This document shows, piece by piece, positions 28,830 to 37,740 of a DNA stretch of 64,000 nucleotides. A model generated the notes under the pieces. It made no database searches. It was given only the letters and a program-made list of their open reading frames with translations, and was not told the origin of the DNA. The position numbers and the translations under genes were made by a program. The stretch lies in the NCBI RefSeq assembly GCF_014349235.1, contig NZ_JACSOH010000008.1, forward strand, positions 1 to 64,000, read 5' to 3'. How positions within the stretch are numbered: position 1 is the first letter of the stretch; each line of letters opens with the position of its first letter. The stretch comes from Cytophaga sp. FL35 (GTDB lineage: Bacteria > Bacteroidota > Bacteroidia > Flavobacteriales > Flavobacteriaceae).

Positions 28830-29972
28830 CTAATTTCTGAGAATTGACCTTGAAATTACAATTTTCTGTATCTCTGAAGTACCTTCGTAGATCTGTGTGA
28901 TTTTTGCGTCTCGCATGAGTCTTTCAACATGGTATTCCTTTACAAATCCGTTTCCTCCATGAATCTGCACGGCCTCAACCGAAGTTTCCATGGCTACTTG
29001 AGATGCGTAAAGTTTGGCCATTGCACCTGATAAATCATAGTTTTTTCCTTGATCTTTGTCCCAAGCGGCTTTGTATACCAGGTGTCTCGCTGCTTCTATT
29101 TGGGTATGCATATCTGCTAGTTTAAAGGCAATGGCTTGATGATTGGCTATTTCCGTTCCAAAAGCCTTCCTTTCTTTGGAGTATTTTAGAGCAAGTTCGT
29201 AAGCCCCTGCAGCTATACCAAGTGCTTGGGCAGCAATCCCAATACGCCCACCGGAGAGGGTTTTCATTGCAAATTTAAAACCAAAGCCGTCATCGCCTAT
29301 TCTGTTTTCTTTAGGGACCTTAACATCATTAAAGTTTAAGGAATGCGTGTCGCTTCCTCTTATACCCAGCTTATTTTCTTTTGGGCCAATCTCAAACCCG
29401 GGCATGCCCTTTTCAACAATGAGCGCGTTGATTCCCTTGTGACCTTTTTCGCGATCTGTTTGAGCAATTACCAAATATACCTCGGCAGTACCTCCATTGG
29501 TAATCCAGTTTTTGGTTCCGTTTAGAATATAATGGTCGCCATGGTCAATGGCCGTGGTCTTTTGTGAAGTAGCGTCACTGCCCGCTTCAGGTTCAGATAG
29601 GCAAAATGCCCCTATAATTTCACCGGACGCTAGCCTGCTTAAATACTTTTCTTTGTGCTCTTTGGAGCCAAAGGTTTCCAATCCCCAACAAACCAAGGAA
29701 TTGTTTACGGAAACCACCACAGAGGTAGAGGCATCGACCTTTGAAAGTTCTTCCATGGCAATTACATAAGAAAGGGTGTCCATTCCGCTGCCGTTGTATT
29801 CTGGGTCTGTCATCATTCCCATAAATCCAAGCTCGCCTAATTTTTTGATTTGTTCTTTGGGAAAAATTTGATTTTCGTCTCGTTCGATTACGCCGGGCAA
29901 AAGTTCATTTTGAGCAAAATCCCTTGCTGCTTGGCGAATCATTTCATGCTCTTCGGAAAGTGAAAAATCCAT
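28830..29972 (-). CDS. Acyl-CoA dehydrogenase (short/branched-chain type)
   Basis: 380 aa, the standard length. N-terminal helical domain from FSLSEEHEMIRQAARDFA, the FAD-binding FCLSEPEAGSDA and WITNGG segments, and the C-terminal YEGTSEIQ with the likely catalytic base E363. Oxidises an acyl-CoA to the 2-enoyl-CoA and passes electrons to ETF. Best guess is butyryl- or branched-chain acyl-CoA, consistent with the amino acid dehydrogenase encoded divergently from it, though the substrate range is not certain from sequence. Confidence 0.93.
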   Translation of the reverse strand: MDFSLSEEHEMIRQAARDFAQNELLPGVIERDENQIFPKEQIKKLGELGFMGMMTDPEYNGSGMDTLSYVIAMEELSKVDASTSVVVSVNNSLVCWGLETFGSKEHKEKYLSRLASGEIIGAFCLSEPEAGSDATSQKTTAIDHGDHYILNGTKNWITNGGTAEVYLVIAQTDREKGHKGINALIVEKGMPGFEIGPKENKLGIRGSDTHSLNFNDVKVPKENRIGDDGFGFKFAMKTLSGGRIGIAAQALGIAAGAYELALKYSKERKAFGTEIANHQAIAFKLADMHTQIEAARHLVYKAAWDKDQGKNYDLSGAMAKLYASQVAMETSVEAVQIHGGNGFVKEYHVERLMRDAKITQIYEGTSEIQKIVISRSILRN

Positions 29973-30107
29973 AGTTGTTGTTGAGTTTTAGGGGGTTGTA
30001 AAACTTGTGTTGAGACACTGGTATTGCGGGTATTTTTTACCCTGCTTTGAAATATACTGCTTTTTTAACAGTATTTGTTAAATATACGGAATACGCTGGC
30101 AAATTTT

Positions 30108-30245
30108 TATATTTGTCGGGCATCAATAAGAAATTGATTAAAAGAAAAATTATGAGACAGCATTAGCCCCGCAAGGGGGGATTTAAATTTTGGTTTCGCA
30201 CGTTGATAATCAATATACATTGTCTTATAATTTTAAATCAATTAA
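30108..30245 (+). promoter_or_regulatory. Promoter and structured leader of the amino acid dehydrogenase gene
   Basis: TATATTTG at 30108-30115 is a perfect -7 match. The leader then carries a four-codon reading frame ATG AGA CAG CAT TAG (30152-30166), directly followed by a CCCC-GCAA-GGGG hairpin (30167-30178). The segment AATTGATT (30132-30139) can pair with ATCAAT at 30122-30127, with TAATCAAT at 30207-30214, or with AATCAATT at 30236-30243 next to the start codon; these pairings exclude each other. This looks like a control leader, but the mechanism is inferred and no known riboswitch was recognised. Confidence 0.45.
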
Positions 30246-31478
30246 ATGAAAGAATTACTTCAAACCTACGAAAATAAATCGCCTGAAATTGTCTTTAACT
30301 GGAAGGACTCCTTAACCGAAGCTGAGGGGTGGACGGTTATTAATTCCCTTCGTGGCGGAGCTGCAGGAGGGGGCACAAGGATGCGGGAAGGCTTGGATAT
30401 GAACGAGGTGCTGTCCTTGGCCAAGACTATGGAAGTAAAATTTACTGTATCGGGTCCACCCATTGGTGGGGCCAAGTCAGGCATAAACTTTGATCCCAAT
30501 GACCCTCGAAAGAAAGGAGTTTTGGAAAGATGGTACCATGCCGTTTCCCCGCTTTTAAAAAGTTATTACGGAACCGGAGGGGATTTGAATGTGGATGAAA
30601 TTCACGAAGTAATACCTATTACCGAAGATGCGGGGGTTTGGCATCCTCAAGAAGGTGTTTTTAATGGGCACTTTAGACCTACCGAAGCAGATAAAATTAA
30701 CCGTATAGGCCAATTGCGGCTTGGGGTTATAAAACCTATAGAAAACAATACGTATTCGCCAGATACATCAAGAAAATATACGGTGGCCGATATGGTTACT
30801 GGATTCGGCGTTGCAGAAGCGGTACGTCATTATTATGATATCTACGGGGGCACGGTAGAAGGGAAACGTGCTGTTGTGCAAGGTTTTGGAAACGTTGGTG
30901 CTGCGGCAGCCTATTATTTGGCCCAAATGGGAGCAAAAGTGGTTGGAATTATTGACCGCGCAGGCGGCTTGATAAAGGAAGACGGTTTTTCTTTTGAGGA
31001 AATTAGGGCTCTTTATTTGAATAAGAAAGGCAATACCTTAAACCCGGTAGCGGGAGAACTATTGCCTTTTGAAGAGATAAACGAACGAATATGGAATTTG
31101 CCCACAGAGATTTTTGCACCATGTGCAGCCTCACGCCTCATAACCAAGCAGCAGATAGAATCTATGATTCAAAGTGGTTTGGAAGTAGTCTCCTGCGGAG
31201 CCAACGTCCCATTTGCGGACAAGGAAATATTCTTTGGTCCTATTATGGAATATGCAGACGGCAAAGTAAGTCTTATCCCGGATTTTATCTCTAATTGTGG
31301 TATGGCTCGAGTTTTTGCATACTTTATGGAAAAACGTGTGGCAATGGATGATGAAATGATATTTAATGATACCTCCAATACCATTAGGAAGGCAATTTTA
31401 AATATCTTTAGCCAAAATCCTTCGCCAAAAAATATAAGTAGAACAGCATTTGAAATTGCACTAAAACAACTAATATAA
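30246..31478 (+). CDS. Glu/Leu/Phe/Val dehydrogenase
   Basis: 410 aa. Dimerisation and catalytic domain first: RGGAAGGGTRM, K65 in TMEVKFTVSGPP and the catalytic lysine K77 in IGGAKSGINFDP, then GTGGDLNVDE. The Rossmann NAD-binding domain starts at VVQGFGNVGAAAAYYLAQMG. Interconverts an L-amino acid with its 2-oxo acid and ammonia. The length fits the flavobacterial group annotated as Glu/Leu/Phe/Val dehydrogenase; amino acid preference cannot be decided. Followed after 12 bases by an Na+/H+ antiporter gene. Confidence 0.9.
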   Translation: MKELLQTYENKSPEIVFNWKDSLTEAEGWTVINSLRGGAAGGGTRMREGLDMNEVLSLAKTMEVKFTVSGPPIGGAKSGINFDPNDPRKKGVLERWYHAVSPLLKSYYGTGGDLNVDEIHEVIPITEDAGVWHPQEGVFNGHFRPTEADKINRIGQLRLGVIKPIENNTYSPDTSRKYTVADMVTGFGVAEAVRHYYDIYGGTVEGKRAVVQGFGNVGAAAAYYLAQMGAKVVGIIDRAGGLIKEDGFSFEEIRALYLNKKGNTLNPVAGELLPFEEINERIWNLPTEIFAPCAASRLITKQQIESMIQSGLEVVSCGANVPFADKEIFFGPIMEYADGKVSLIPDFISNCGMARVFAYFMEKRVAMDDEMIFNDTSNTIRKAILNIFSQNPSPKNISRTAFEIALKQLI

Positions 31479-31490
31479 ACCAAATAGAAA

Positions 31491-32858
31491 ATGGAAACAA
31501 TTCTCATCATTGTATTTATTGTGGGTTATCTGGCGATAACCATGGAACATAACCTAAAAATTGATAAACTCATACCCGCATTGGCAATGATGGCCCTGTT
31601 ATGGGCGATAATCGCCTTGACACACATGGATGTGTTTGAGGTGAACACGGCGCTAAAGGAATTGGAGCCTACTCATATTGATGAAATATTGCTGCATCAT
31701 TTAGGTAAAACCGCCGAAATTCTGGTATTCCTTTTAGGTGCCATGACTATTGTAGAAATCATAGATTATTTTGATGGTTTCGCCACCATCAAAGGCTATA
31801 TCAGAACTAAGAGTAAGCGAAAGCTGTTGTGGCTGTTTGCTATTTTGGCATTTGTGTTGTCCGCTATTATCGATAACCTTACGGCTACCATTGTATTGGT
31901 TACTATCCTTCAAAAGGTCATTAAGGAACGCGATACCAGATTGTGGTTTGCCGGTTTGGTAATCATCGCCGCAAATGCTGGTGGGGCGTGGTCGCCCATT
32001 GGAGACGTTACCACTACGATGCTATGGATCGGTAATAAGGTAACTGCACCTTTATTGGTGGAACATGTGCTTCTTCCTTCTATTGTTTGTATGGTGGTAC
32101 CTGTTTTACTTGCTAGTAGGTTTTCAGCTTTTAGCGGAGAAATTGTGACCGATGTAGAGGCTGAGGAAGAGCCAAAATCCAAATATGGTTCAATTATGTT
32201 GTATTTAGGGTTGGGCGCCATTGTATTTGTACCCTTCTTTAAGACCATTACCCATTTGCCTCCGTATGTGGGTATGATGCTTTCCTTGGCCGTTGTAGCA
32301 ACCTTTGCCGAGATTTATAGTAATTCTAAATTCAGTCTTTCCACAGTAGATGGTGAGGGGCATGATACCCAAGGGCATCACAGTCCCGTTCATGCATCCT
32401 TATCTAAAATCGAGATGCCAAGTATTCTCTTTTTCTTAGGGATTTTAATGGCTGTTGCAGCCTTGGAGTCACTAGGTATGCTATTCCATTTTGCGGAAAG
32501 TTTAGAAGCTAACTTGCCAATGATGGGAACCGAATCTAAAGGTGAGTTGGTCTCGGATTTGGTAGTACTGATATTAGGTATAGGATCGGCCGTGATTGAT
32601 AATGTTCCTTTAGTGGCAGCGAGTATGGGAATGTTCTCAGTTCCTGTAGATGACCCGGTTTGGCACTTTATCGCTTATTCTGCCGGTACAGGTGGTAGTA
32701 TGTTGATTATTGGATCTGCTGCTGGAGTTGTTGCCATGGGAATGGAGAAAATTGATTTCTTTTGGTATTTGAAGAAGATTGCTTGGTTGGCATTTGTTGG
32801 ATTTATCTCAGGAGCGATTGTTTTTGTGCTGATAAGAAATTTTATCCTACACGCATAA
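31491..32858 (+). CDS. nhaD: Na+/H+ antiporter, NhaD type
   Basis: 455 aa membrane protein with about 12 hydrophobic segments. NhaD/ion-transporter-superfamily features: MTIVEIIDYFDGF, SAIIDNLTATIVLV, NAGGAWSPIGDVTTTMLWI, then IGSAVIDNVPLVAASMGMF and AGTGGSMLIIGSAAGVVAMG. The paired SAIIDN and SAVIDN repeats carry the ion-binding Asp and Asn. Exchanges sodium for protons at the inner membrane, fitting a marine life style. Close behind the dehydrogenase gene (12 bases), so probably co-transcribed with it. Confidence 0.92.
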   Translation: METILIIVFIVGYLAITMEHNLKIDKLIPALAMMALLWAIIALTHMDVFEVNTALKELEPTHIDEILLHHLGKTAEILVFLLGAMTIVEIIDYFDGFATIKGYIRTKSKRKLLWLFAILAFVLSAIIDNLTATIVLVTILQKVIKERDTRLWFAGLVIIAANAGGAWSPIGDVTTTMLWIGNKVTAPLLVEHVLLPSIVCMVVPVLLASRFSAFSGEIVTDVEAEEEPKSKYGSIMLYLGLGAIVFVPFFKTITHLPPYVGMMLSLAVVATFAEIYSNSKFSLSTVDGEGHDTQGHHSPVHASLSKIEMPSILFFLGILMAVAALESLGMLFHFAESLEANLPMMGTESKGELVSDLVVLILGIGSAVIDNVPLVAASMGMFSVPVDDPVWHFIAYSAGTGGSMLIIGSAAGVVAMGMEKIDFFWYLKKIAWLAFVGFISGAIVFVLIRNFILHA

Positions 32859-32909
32859 TTTAATCGACAAAACATCGTTATAGAGGCAACTGTAATAACT
32901 AAGAATTCT

Positions 32910-33602
32910 ATGATGCTATTTCAAGATGCGGCACAAGACCCCGCAATTGGTGATGCTATGTCTGAGGAGAAGACCTTGTCTGTAATAGATTTGATCTTTA
33001 ATGGAGGTACGGGTAGTGTATTGATAATCACTGTGCTGTTTATTCTTCTCTTTGTGGCATTGTATATTTATTTTGAAAGATTGTTTGCAATTAAGGCGGC
33101 TTCCAAAATCGATAAGAATTTCATGAATCAAATCAGGGACCATGTTACCAATGGTAAGTTGGAAGCGGCTAAACTGCTATGTGCCCAGACAGATTCACCG
33201 GTAGCAAGATTAACCGAAAAAGGGGTTTCCAGAATTGGAAAACCCTTGGACGATATCAATACCGCCATTGAAAATGCCGGTACCTTGGAGGTTTATAAGT
33301 TGGAAAAAAATGTAAGTATACTTGCAACTGTTGCCGGTGCCGCTCCTATGATCGGTTTCTTGGGAACGGTAATCGGTATGATTTTGGCTTTTCATGAAAT
33401 GGCTACAAGTGGCGGACAGGCAGAAATGGGTTCTTTGGCTTCAGGTATTTATACGGCCATGACTACTACAGTTGCAGGTCTTATTGTTGGTATTATAGCT
33501 TATATTGGATATAATCACTTGGTGAACCGTACTGATAAAGTAGTTCATAAAATGGAGGCCAATGCGGTAGAATTCTTGGATTTGTTGAACGAACCATTAT
33601 AA
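32910..33602 (+). CDS. exbB: MotA/TolQ/ExbB proton channel family protein
   Basis: 230 aa with three membrane helices (about 35-57, 146-168, 185-207) and the family motif APMIGFLGTVIGMILAF before the second helix, then GIYTAMTTTVAGLIVGI. Forms the proton-driven motor with ExbD and powers TonB, or possibly the Tol system. Start ATG at 32910; a second ATG follows immediately. The next gene encodes ExbD, 9 bases downstream. Confidence 0.9.
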   Translation: MMLFQDAAQDPAIGDAMSEEKTLSVIDLIFNGGTGSVLIITVLFILLFVALYIYFERLFAIKAASKIDKNFMNQIRDHVTNGKLEAAKLLCAQTDSPVARLTEKGVSRIGKPLDDINTAIENAGTLEVYKLEKNVSILATVAGAAPMIGFLGTVIGMILAFHEMATSGGQAEMGSLASGIYTAMTTTVAGLIVGIIAYIGYNHLVNRTDKVVHKMEANAVEFLDLLNEPL

Positions 33603-33611
33603 TTCGGCGGT

Positions 33612-33998
33612 ATGAAGTTAAGGGGTAGAAATAAGGTAAGTCCTGATTTTAGCATGTCTTCAATGACAGATATTGTATTTCTGTTGTTGATATTCTTTAT
33701 GCTAACCGCAAATTCTCCCAATGCCCTGGATTTATTACTGCCAAAGGCAAAAGGGAAATCTACCAACACACAGAATGTTTCCGTGAGTATTGATAAGAAC
33801 TTACAATACTTTGTCAATAATGAACGGATCAACGGAGAATACATTGAAATTGAACTAAAAAAAGCACTGGAAGGGCAAGATAAACCTACAATTATCCTAA
33901 GGGCAGAAGAAAGCGTGGCCATTAAAGAGGCCGTAAACGTTATGGATATTGCCAATAGGAACAATTACAAGGTTATCTTGGCCGTGCGACCCAATTAA
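33612..33998 (+). CDS. exbD: ExbD/TolR family biopolymer transport protein
   Basis: 128 aa. Short cytoplasmic N-terminus, then a single membrane helix with the conserved aspartate in SSMTDIVFLLLIFFML, and a periplasmic domain ending in YKVILAVRPN. Partner of the ExbB channel upstream. Its stop overlaps the start of the following TonB-like gene (TAATG), a sign of coupled translation. Confidence 0.93.
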   Translation: MKLRGRNKVSPDFSMSSMTDIVFLLLIFFMLTANSPNALDLLLPKAKGKSTNTQNVSVSIDKNLQYFVNNERINGEYIEIELKKALEGQDKPTIILRAEESVAIKEAVNVMDIANRNNYKVILAVRPN

Positions 33999-34945
33999 TG
34001 TTCTTTCTAGACACGAGACACAAGAAGAAATCCTTTACGCTTACCACTTTTCTGCTAAGCGTGCTCCTACTTGTTATGTTTTATATTGGTCTTACCTATA
34101 TGGATCCTCCTGAGGAGAATGGTATTACCGTAAATTTTGGAACGATGGAATTTGGCAGTGGAAACGTTCAGCCAAAAGAACCTATTCGCTCCGAACCTTT
34201 GGATACGCCTCCCGTTGAACCAACAGAACAAGAACAGGTTGTGGAAGAAGAGGTAATTGAAGAGGTAGCCGAAGAAGTACCGGAAGAAGCCATAGCAGAG
34301 GAAGCCCCTGCCGAAAAAGTCTTGACGCAAGATAACGAGGAAGCGATTCGTATGAAGAAAGCGGAGGAGGCTAAAAGAAAGGCTGAAGAGGCTGAAAAGC
34401 AAGCTAAAAACAAGGCAGCCGAGGCGGAGGCACGTAAAAAGGCCGAAGCGGAAAGAAAAGCTCGTGAGAAAAGGGAAGCTGAAGAAAAAGCCAGACAAGA
34501 ACAAGAAGCGAAAAAGAAAAAATTGGATGCTCTTATAGGCGGTATCAGTAAATCTGAGGGAACCGCTTCGGGAAGTGAAGGGGATGATAGTAGGGCCGGA
34601 GATAAAGGTCAGCCGGGTGGTGACCCATATGCGACCAGCTATTATGGTGCACCAGGTTCCGGTAGTGGAACAGGTGGTTACGGGTTGAACGGACGCTCTT
34701 TAGTTAGCAAAGGCCAAGTAAAACAAGAGTGTAATGAAGAGGGTAGGGTAGTGGTTAAAATAGTGGTAGACCGTAATGGGAATGTGGTTAGCGCCACTCC
34801 GGGTGTCAAAGGTACCACCAATAACAGCCCTTGTCTTTTGGATCCCGCCAAAAAAACGGCCTTCAAGCATAAATGGAATCTCGATTCCAATGCACCCAGT
34901 CAACAAGTAGGTTTTGTAGTGGTGAACTTTAAATTGGGAGAGTGA
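33998..34945 (+). CDS. Energy transducer TonB/TolA-like protein
   Basis: 315 aa. One N-terminal membrane helix (about 14-31), a Pro/Glu-rich spacer (about 55-110), a long Ala/Glu/Lys/Arg helix like TolA domain II (about 115-175), a Gly/Ser linker, and a C-terminal globular part (EGRVVVKIVVDRNGNVVSA) in the TonB/TolA style. Couples the ExbB-ExbD motor to outer-membrane receptors, for example the SusC transporter seen in this window. Overlaps exbD by one base and folC by four. TonB or TolA cannot be separated from sequence alone. Confidence 0.85.
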   Translation: MFFLDTRHKKKSFTLTTFLLSVLLLVMFYIGLTYMDPPEENGITVNFGTMEFGSGNVQPKEPIRSEPLDTPPVEPTEQEQVVEEEVIEEVAEEVPEEAIAEEAPAEKVLTQDNEEAIRMKKAEEAKRKAEEAEKQAKNKAAEAEARKKAEAERKAREKREAEEKARQEQEAKKKKLDALIGGISKSEGTASGSEGDDSRAGDKGQPGGDPYATSYYGAPGSGSGTGGYGLNGRSLVSKGQVKQECNEEGRVVVKIVVDRNGNVVSATPGVKGTTNNSPCLLDPAKKTAFKHKWNLDSNAPSQQVGFVVVNFKLGE

Positions 34946-36156
34946 CCTATCAGGAGACCCTAGATTGGATGTTTGCGCAACTTCCAATGTATCAAAATCA
35001 GGGAACAAAAGCTTTTAATGCAAAACTAGAGGGAGTCTTATCCTTTTCTGATTACCTTGGTAATCCCCACACAGCTTTTAAAAGCATCCATGTGGCCGGT
35101 ACCAATGGTAAGGGCTCTAGCAGTCACATGATAGCCTCCATACTTCAGGAGGCAGGTTATAAAGTTGGGTTGTACACATCGCCTCATTTAAAGGATTTCA
35201 GAGAACGTATTCGAATTAATGGGAACCCCGTTACAAAACAATTTGTGATTGATTTTATTGGTCGTAACCAGCCGTTTTTTGAAAATAAGCATTTATCCTT
35301 TTTTGAAATGACCGTGGGTATGGCATTTGATTATTTTGCTAAGGAAAAGGTAGATGTGGCAGTAATTGAAGTAGGGTTGGGAGGTAGGCTCGATTCCACA
35401 AATATCATTACTCCTTTAGTGTCCCTTATTACCAATATTGGCTATGATCATACAGATATGTTGGGCGATACATTGGAAAAGATAGCCTATGAAAAGGCAG
35501 GTATTATTAAAGAAGGAGTTCCGGTGGTAATCAGTGAGTTTCAAGAAGAAACCCGACCTGTTTTTGAAAAGGTGGCCAAAGACCGAAAGTCTCCTATTGT
35601 TTTTGCCGAAGAGTTAAAGTTACCCGATTACCGCACCTCCCTTCTTGGGGATTATCAAACCAAAAATATTAAGGGGGTGTTGGCCGTAGTTAAAATTTTA
35701 AAGGACACTCTCAAAATATCCGAAGCGCATATTAAAAACGGACTCGCAAGAGTTACAGAGAATACCGGGTTAATGGGGCGCTGGCAGGTTCTTTCGCAAG
35801 AGCCTATGGTCGTATGCGATACGGCACATAATAAGGAGGGACTAAGTATCATCATGAAGCAGATTGCAAAATACTCTTATAGTCATTTACACATGGTAAT
35901 GGGTTTTGTGAAGGGAAAGGATTTAAACGGCATTCTTCCTTTACTACCCAAAAATGCCACCTATTATTGGTGTCGCCCTAATTTGGAAAGGGGACTTCCC
36001 GTGGACGAATTATTTACTCAATCTTTGAACTACAATTTAAATGGGAAGAAATTTTTATCTGTAGAAGATGCTTTTAATGATGCGGTAAGTTCTGCGAAAA
36101 ACATTGATTTTGTGTACGTTGGAGGAAGTACTTTTACGGTAGCTGAAATTCTTTAA
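34942..36156 (+). CDS. folC: Folylpolyglutamate synthase / dihydrofolate synthase
   Basis: 404 aa, starting with GTG at 34942 inside the stop of the TonB gene (GTGA overlap). The N-terminus TYQETLDWMFAQLPMYQNQG matches the bacteroidetal FolC start, which supports GTG. Mur-ligase fold: P-loop VAGTNGKGSSSHMIASIL, then VGLGGRLDSTNI and ITNIGYDHTDMLG, and the C-terminal CDTAHNKEG. Adds glutamate to folates and makes dihydrofolate from dihydropteroate. The folate partner folA lies far downstream at 63431. Confidence 0.93.
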   Translation: MTYQETLDWMFAQLPMYQNQGTKAFNAKLEGVLSFSDYLGNPHTAFKSIHVAGTNGKGSSSHMIASILQEAGYKVGLYTSPHLKDFRERIRINGNPVTKQFVIDFIGRNQPFFENKHLSFFEMTVGMAFDYFAKEKVDVAVIEVGLGGRLDSTNIITPLVSLITNIGYDHTDMLGDTLEKIAYEKAGIIKEGVPVVISEFQEETRPVFEKVAKDRKSPIVFAEELKLPDYRTSLLGDYQTKNIKGVLAVVKILKDTLKISEAHIKNGLARVTENTGLMGRWQVLSQEPMVVCDTAHNKEGLSIIMKQIAKYSYSHLHMVMGFVKGKDLNGILPLLPKNATYYWCRPNLERGLPVDELFTQSLNYNLNGKKFLSVEDAFNDAVSSAKNIDFVYVGGSTFTVAEIL

Positions 36157-36174
36157 ATTTTATTCTTTTTTTTC

Positions 36175-36205
36175 TTTGGGAATCAATAAAAGCATTTTAT
36201 ATTTG
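36175..36205 (+). promoter_or_regulatory. Promoter of tRNA-Val(TAC)
   Basis: TTTG at 36175-36178 and TATATTTG at 36198-36205 with a 19-bp spacer match the Bacteroidetes consensus -33/-7 pair. The tRNA begins 13 bases past the -7 element. The best full promoter in the window. Confidence 0.8.
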
Positions 36206-36217
36206 CACACCTTTTTA

Positions 36218-36295
36218 GGGCAATTAGCTCAGTTGGTTCAGAGCACCTCGTTTACACCGAGGGGGTCGGGGGTTCGAATCCCTCATTGCCCACCA
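36218..36295 (+). tRNA. tRNA-Val (anticodon TAC), CCA encoded
   Basis: Cloverleaf reads acceptor GGGCAAT / ATTGCCC, D-arm GCTC...GAGC, anticodon stem CCTCG / CGAGG with loop TTTACAC (anticodon 36253-36255 TAC), T-arm with GGTTCGAATCC, discriminator A, and an encoded CCA at the 3' end. A strong terminator follows. Confidence 0.96.
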
Positions 36296-36298
36296 GAA

Positions 36299-36328
36299 AA
36301 ACCGGACTTTTTAAAGTCCGGTTTTTTT
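36299..36328 (+). terminator. Intrinsic terminator after tRNA-Val(TAC)
   Basis: Perfect inverted repeat AAACCGGACTTT (36299-36310) / AAAGTCCGGTTT (36313-36324) followed by a T run to 36328. It may also help end the convergent minus-strand operon, because the opposite strand has four T after the stem. Confidence 0.88.
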
Positions 36329-36348
36329 ATTTTCTGGGCTTCTGTTTT

Positions 36349-37722
36349 TTAGTTTTCTCCCAAAATAACGTCTATATTTTCATTGGTTTTCGATAGTTCT
36401 GCGGCTTTTTCTTTGGACACCTGAGTTCCCCAGAGATACACCCTTTTTAAGCCAGCCATTTGTTTTAATGTCTCAATACTGCTATCGGTAACACCCTCAT
36501 TATTATAGAGGTTTAGAGCTTCTAAGTGATTAAGGTTTTTTAATTGCGTTACTCCGGCATCCCCTACCGCTGTTTTTTCTAACTGAAGACGGGTCAAATT
36601 TTTAAATTTTCCCACTTCTGAGAGCATTTCGTTAGAGATATTGGTGTTGCCCAACGATAGCCAAGTGATATGGTCTTTAATGGGTTCTAACGAGTTTATT
36701 AACTCCGAACTTAGTTCGTTTCCTGAGTACTTAACATCCAAAAGATTGTTATCACCACCCAAAGATTTGATGGTAAATCCTTTTTTCGAAATATCAACTA
36801 TGGCAAGGCTGTCTGCTGGTTGAACACTTACCTTTTCATAATAGGGTTTTGGGCTGGTGTCAATTCCGTAGGTACGTAAAAAAATTGCTGACATATCTTC
36901 GGAAATGTTCAATTGACTCAGTCTTCCGTCAAAATCTGCACCTTGGTCAATCCACCATTCCACCGTTTTAATCTCATCGTAGGATAACACTTTGTTCGTT
37001 GGGGGCATGAATTTTACACTGCTTTGTGGCAAGGTAATTCGCTTAAACAATTCGCTTTGCCCAACATTACCACCTTTAATGACCACTTCGTTATTGCCAA
37101 TTTGCATCATAGAATCAGGATGGCTCATATTGAGCCCTCCGCGTTTGATATCGTCATTATGACAGGCAAAGCATTTTTCCTTAAAAATGGGTTCTATCAA
37201 ATCGGCATATACCCTTATCGAATCTGTATTTAAGCTTAGTAGCTTTGTGTTATCAGCAGCCTCTTTTTGTAAAATTCTTTTTAAAGGATCTGGAGCGTAT
37301 TCCGCCAGATAGGTCTCTCCATGGGTAAGATTGCCTCCTTTATGGCCTTCAACGGACAGAAGCACCAACAGTACTACATTAAAGGTGTGATGCACCCAAG
37401 TAGGAATAGTTTTTGGTTTTCTTTTGATCCACCATCCTGCTAAGGCGATAAAAATAAGAGCGATACCCAACCACCGGTGAGAAAATAATAACTCTTCTTC
37501 ATAAAGCCCGGTTTCCCCCAAATACCACCCCGTTACGGCAGCACCCAGAGCACTCAGTGCGCCCAATAGCCAAGCAAACGGAATTAAACTACTCTCCAAG
37601 TCCTGCTTTGTAAAGCGCCTATACCACTCAAGTGCTATGGCCAATATCAAAAACCCGATGGGTAGATGTACAAATAGAGGGTGGAACCGGCCCAGAAACG
37701 TTGTGAATTCTAACGCAATCAT
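36349..37722 (-). CDS. DUF2231 membrane protein with cytochrome c domain and leucine-rich repeats
   Basis: 457 aa. N-terminal DUF2231-type membrane part with four helices (about 10-30, 48-68, 84-99, 108-124; FHPLFVHLPIGFLILAI is typical). Then a periplasmic Planctomycete-type cytochrome c domain with CFACH at 184-188 and a likely axial Met near 241 (FMPPTNK), and a C-terminal stretch of about five leucine-rich repeats (about 325-445: LTRLQLEKTAVGDAG, LEALNLYNNEGV). Last gene of the four-gene minus-strand module. It could take electrons from the module's oxidised substrate into the membrane; the function is unproven. Confidence 0.83.
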   Translation of the reverse strand: MIALEFTTFLGRFHPLFVHLPIGFLILAIALEWYRRFTKQDLESSLIPFAWLLGALSALGAAVTGWYLGETGLYEEELLFSHRWLGIALIFIALAGWWIKRKPKTIPTWVHHTFNVVLLVLLSVEGHKGGNLTHGETYLAEYAPDPLKRILQKEAADNTKLLSLNTDSIRVYADLIEPIFKEKCFACHNDDIKRGGLNMSHPDSMMQIGNNEVVIKGGNVGQSELFKRITLPQSSVKFMPPTNKVLSYDEIKTVEWWIDQGADFDGRLSQLNISEDMSAIFLRTYGIDTSPKPYYEKVSVQPADSLAIVDISKKGFTIKSLGGDNNLLDVKYSGNELSSELINSLEPIKDHITWLSLGNTNISNEMLSEVGKFKNLTRLQLEKTAVGDAGVTQLKNLNHLEALNLYNNEGVTDSSIETLKQMAGLKRVYLWGTQVSKEKAAELSKTNENIDVILGEN

Positions 37723-37740
37723 AAAATAGCTGTTTCCGGA

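Noticed and set aside
30021-30045. GGGTA/TACCC hairpin considered as a terminator
   Set aside because: It lacks a following T run on either strand and lies between divergent genes.
34067-34504. Minus-strand open frame rich in Phe and Leu inside the TonB-like gene
   Set aside because: It is the shadow of the repetitive Ala/Glu/Lys coding sequence on the plus strand and has no start context or family.
34500-34700. Gly/Ser-rich stretch considered as a tandem repeat
   Set aside because: It is a low-complexity linker of the TonB-like protein without a regular repeat unit.
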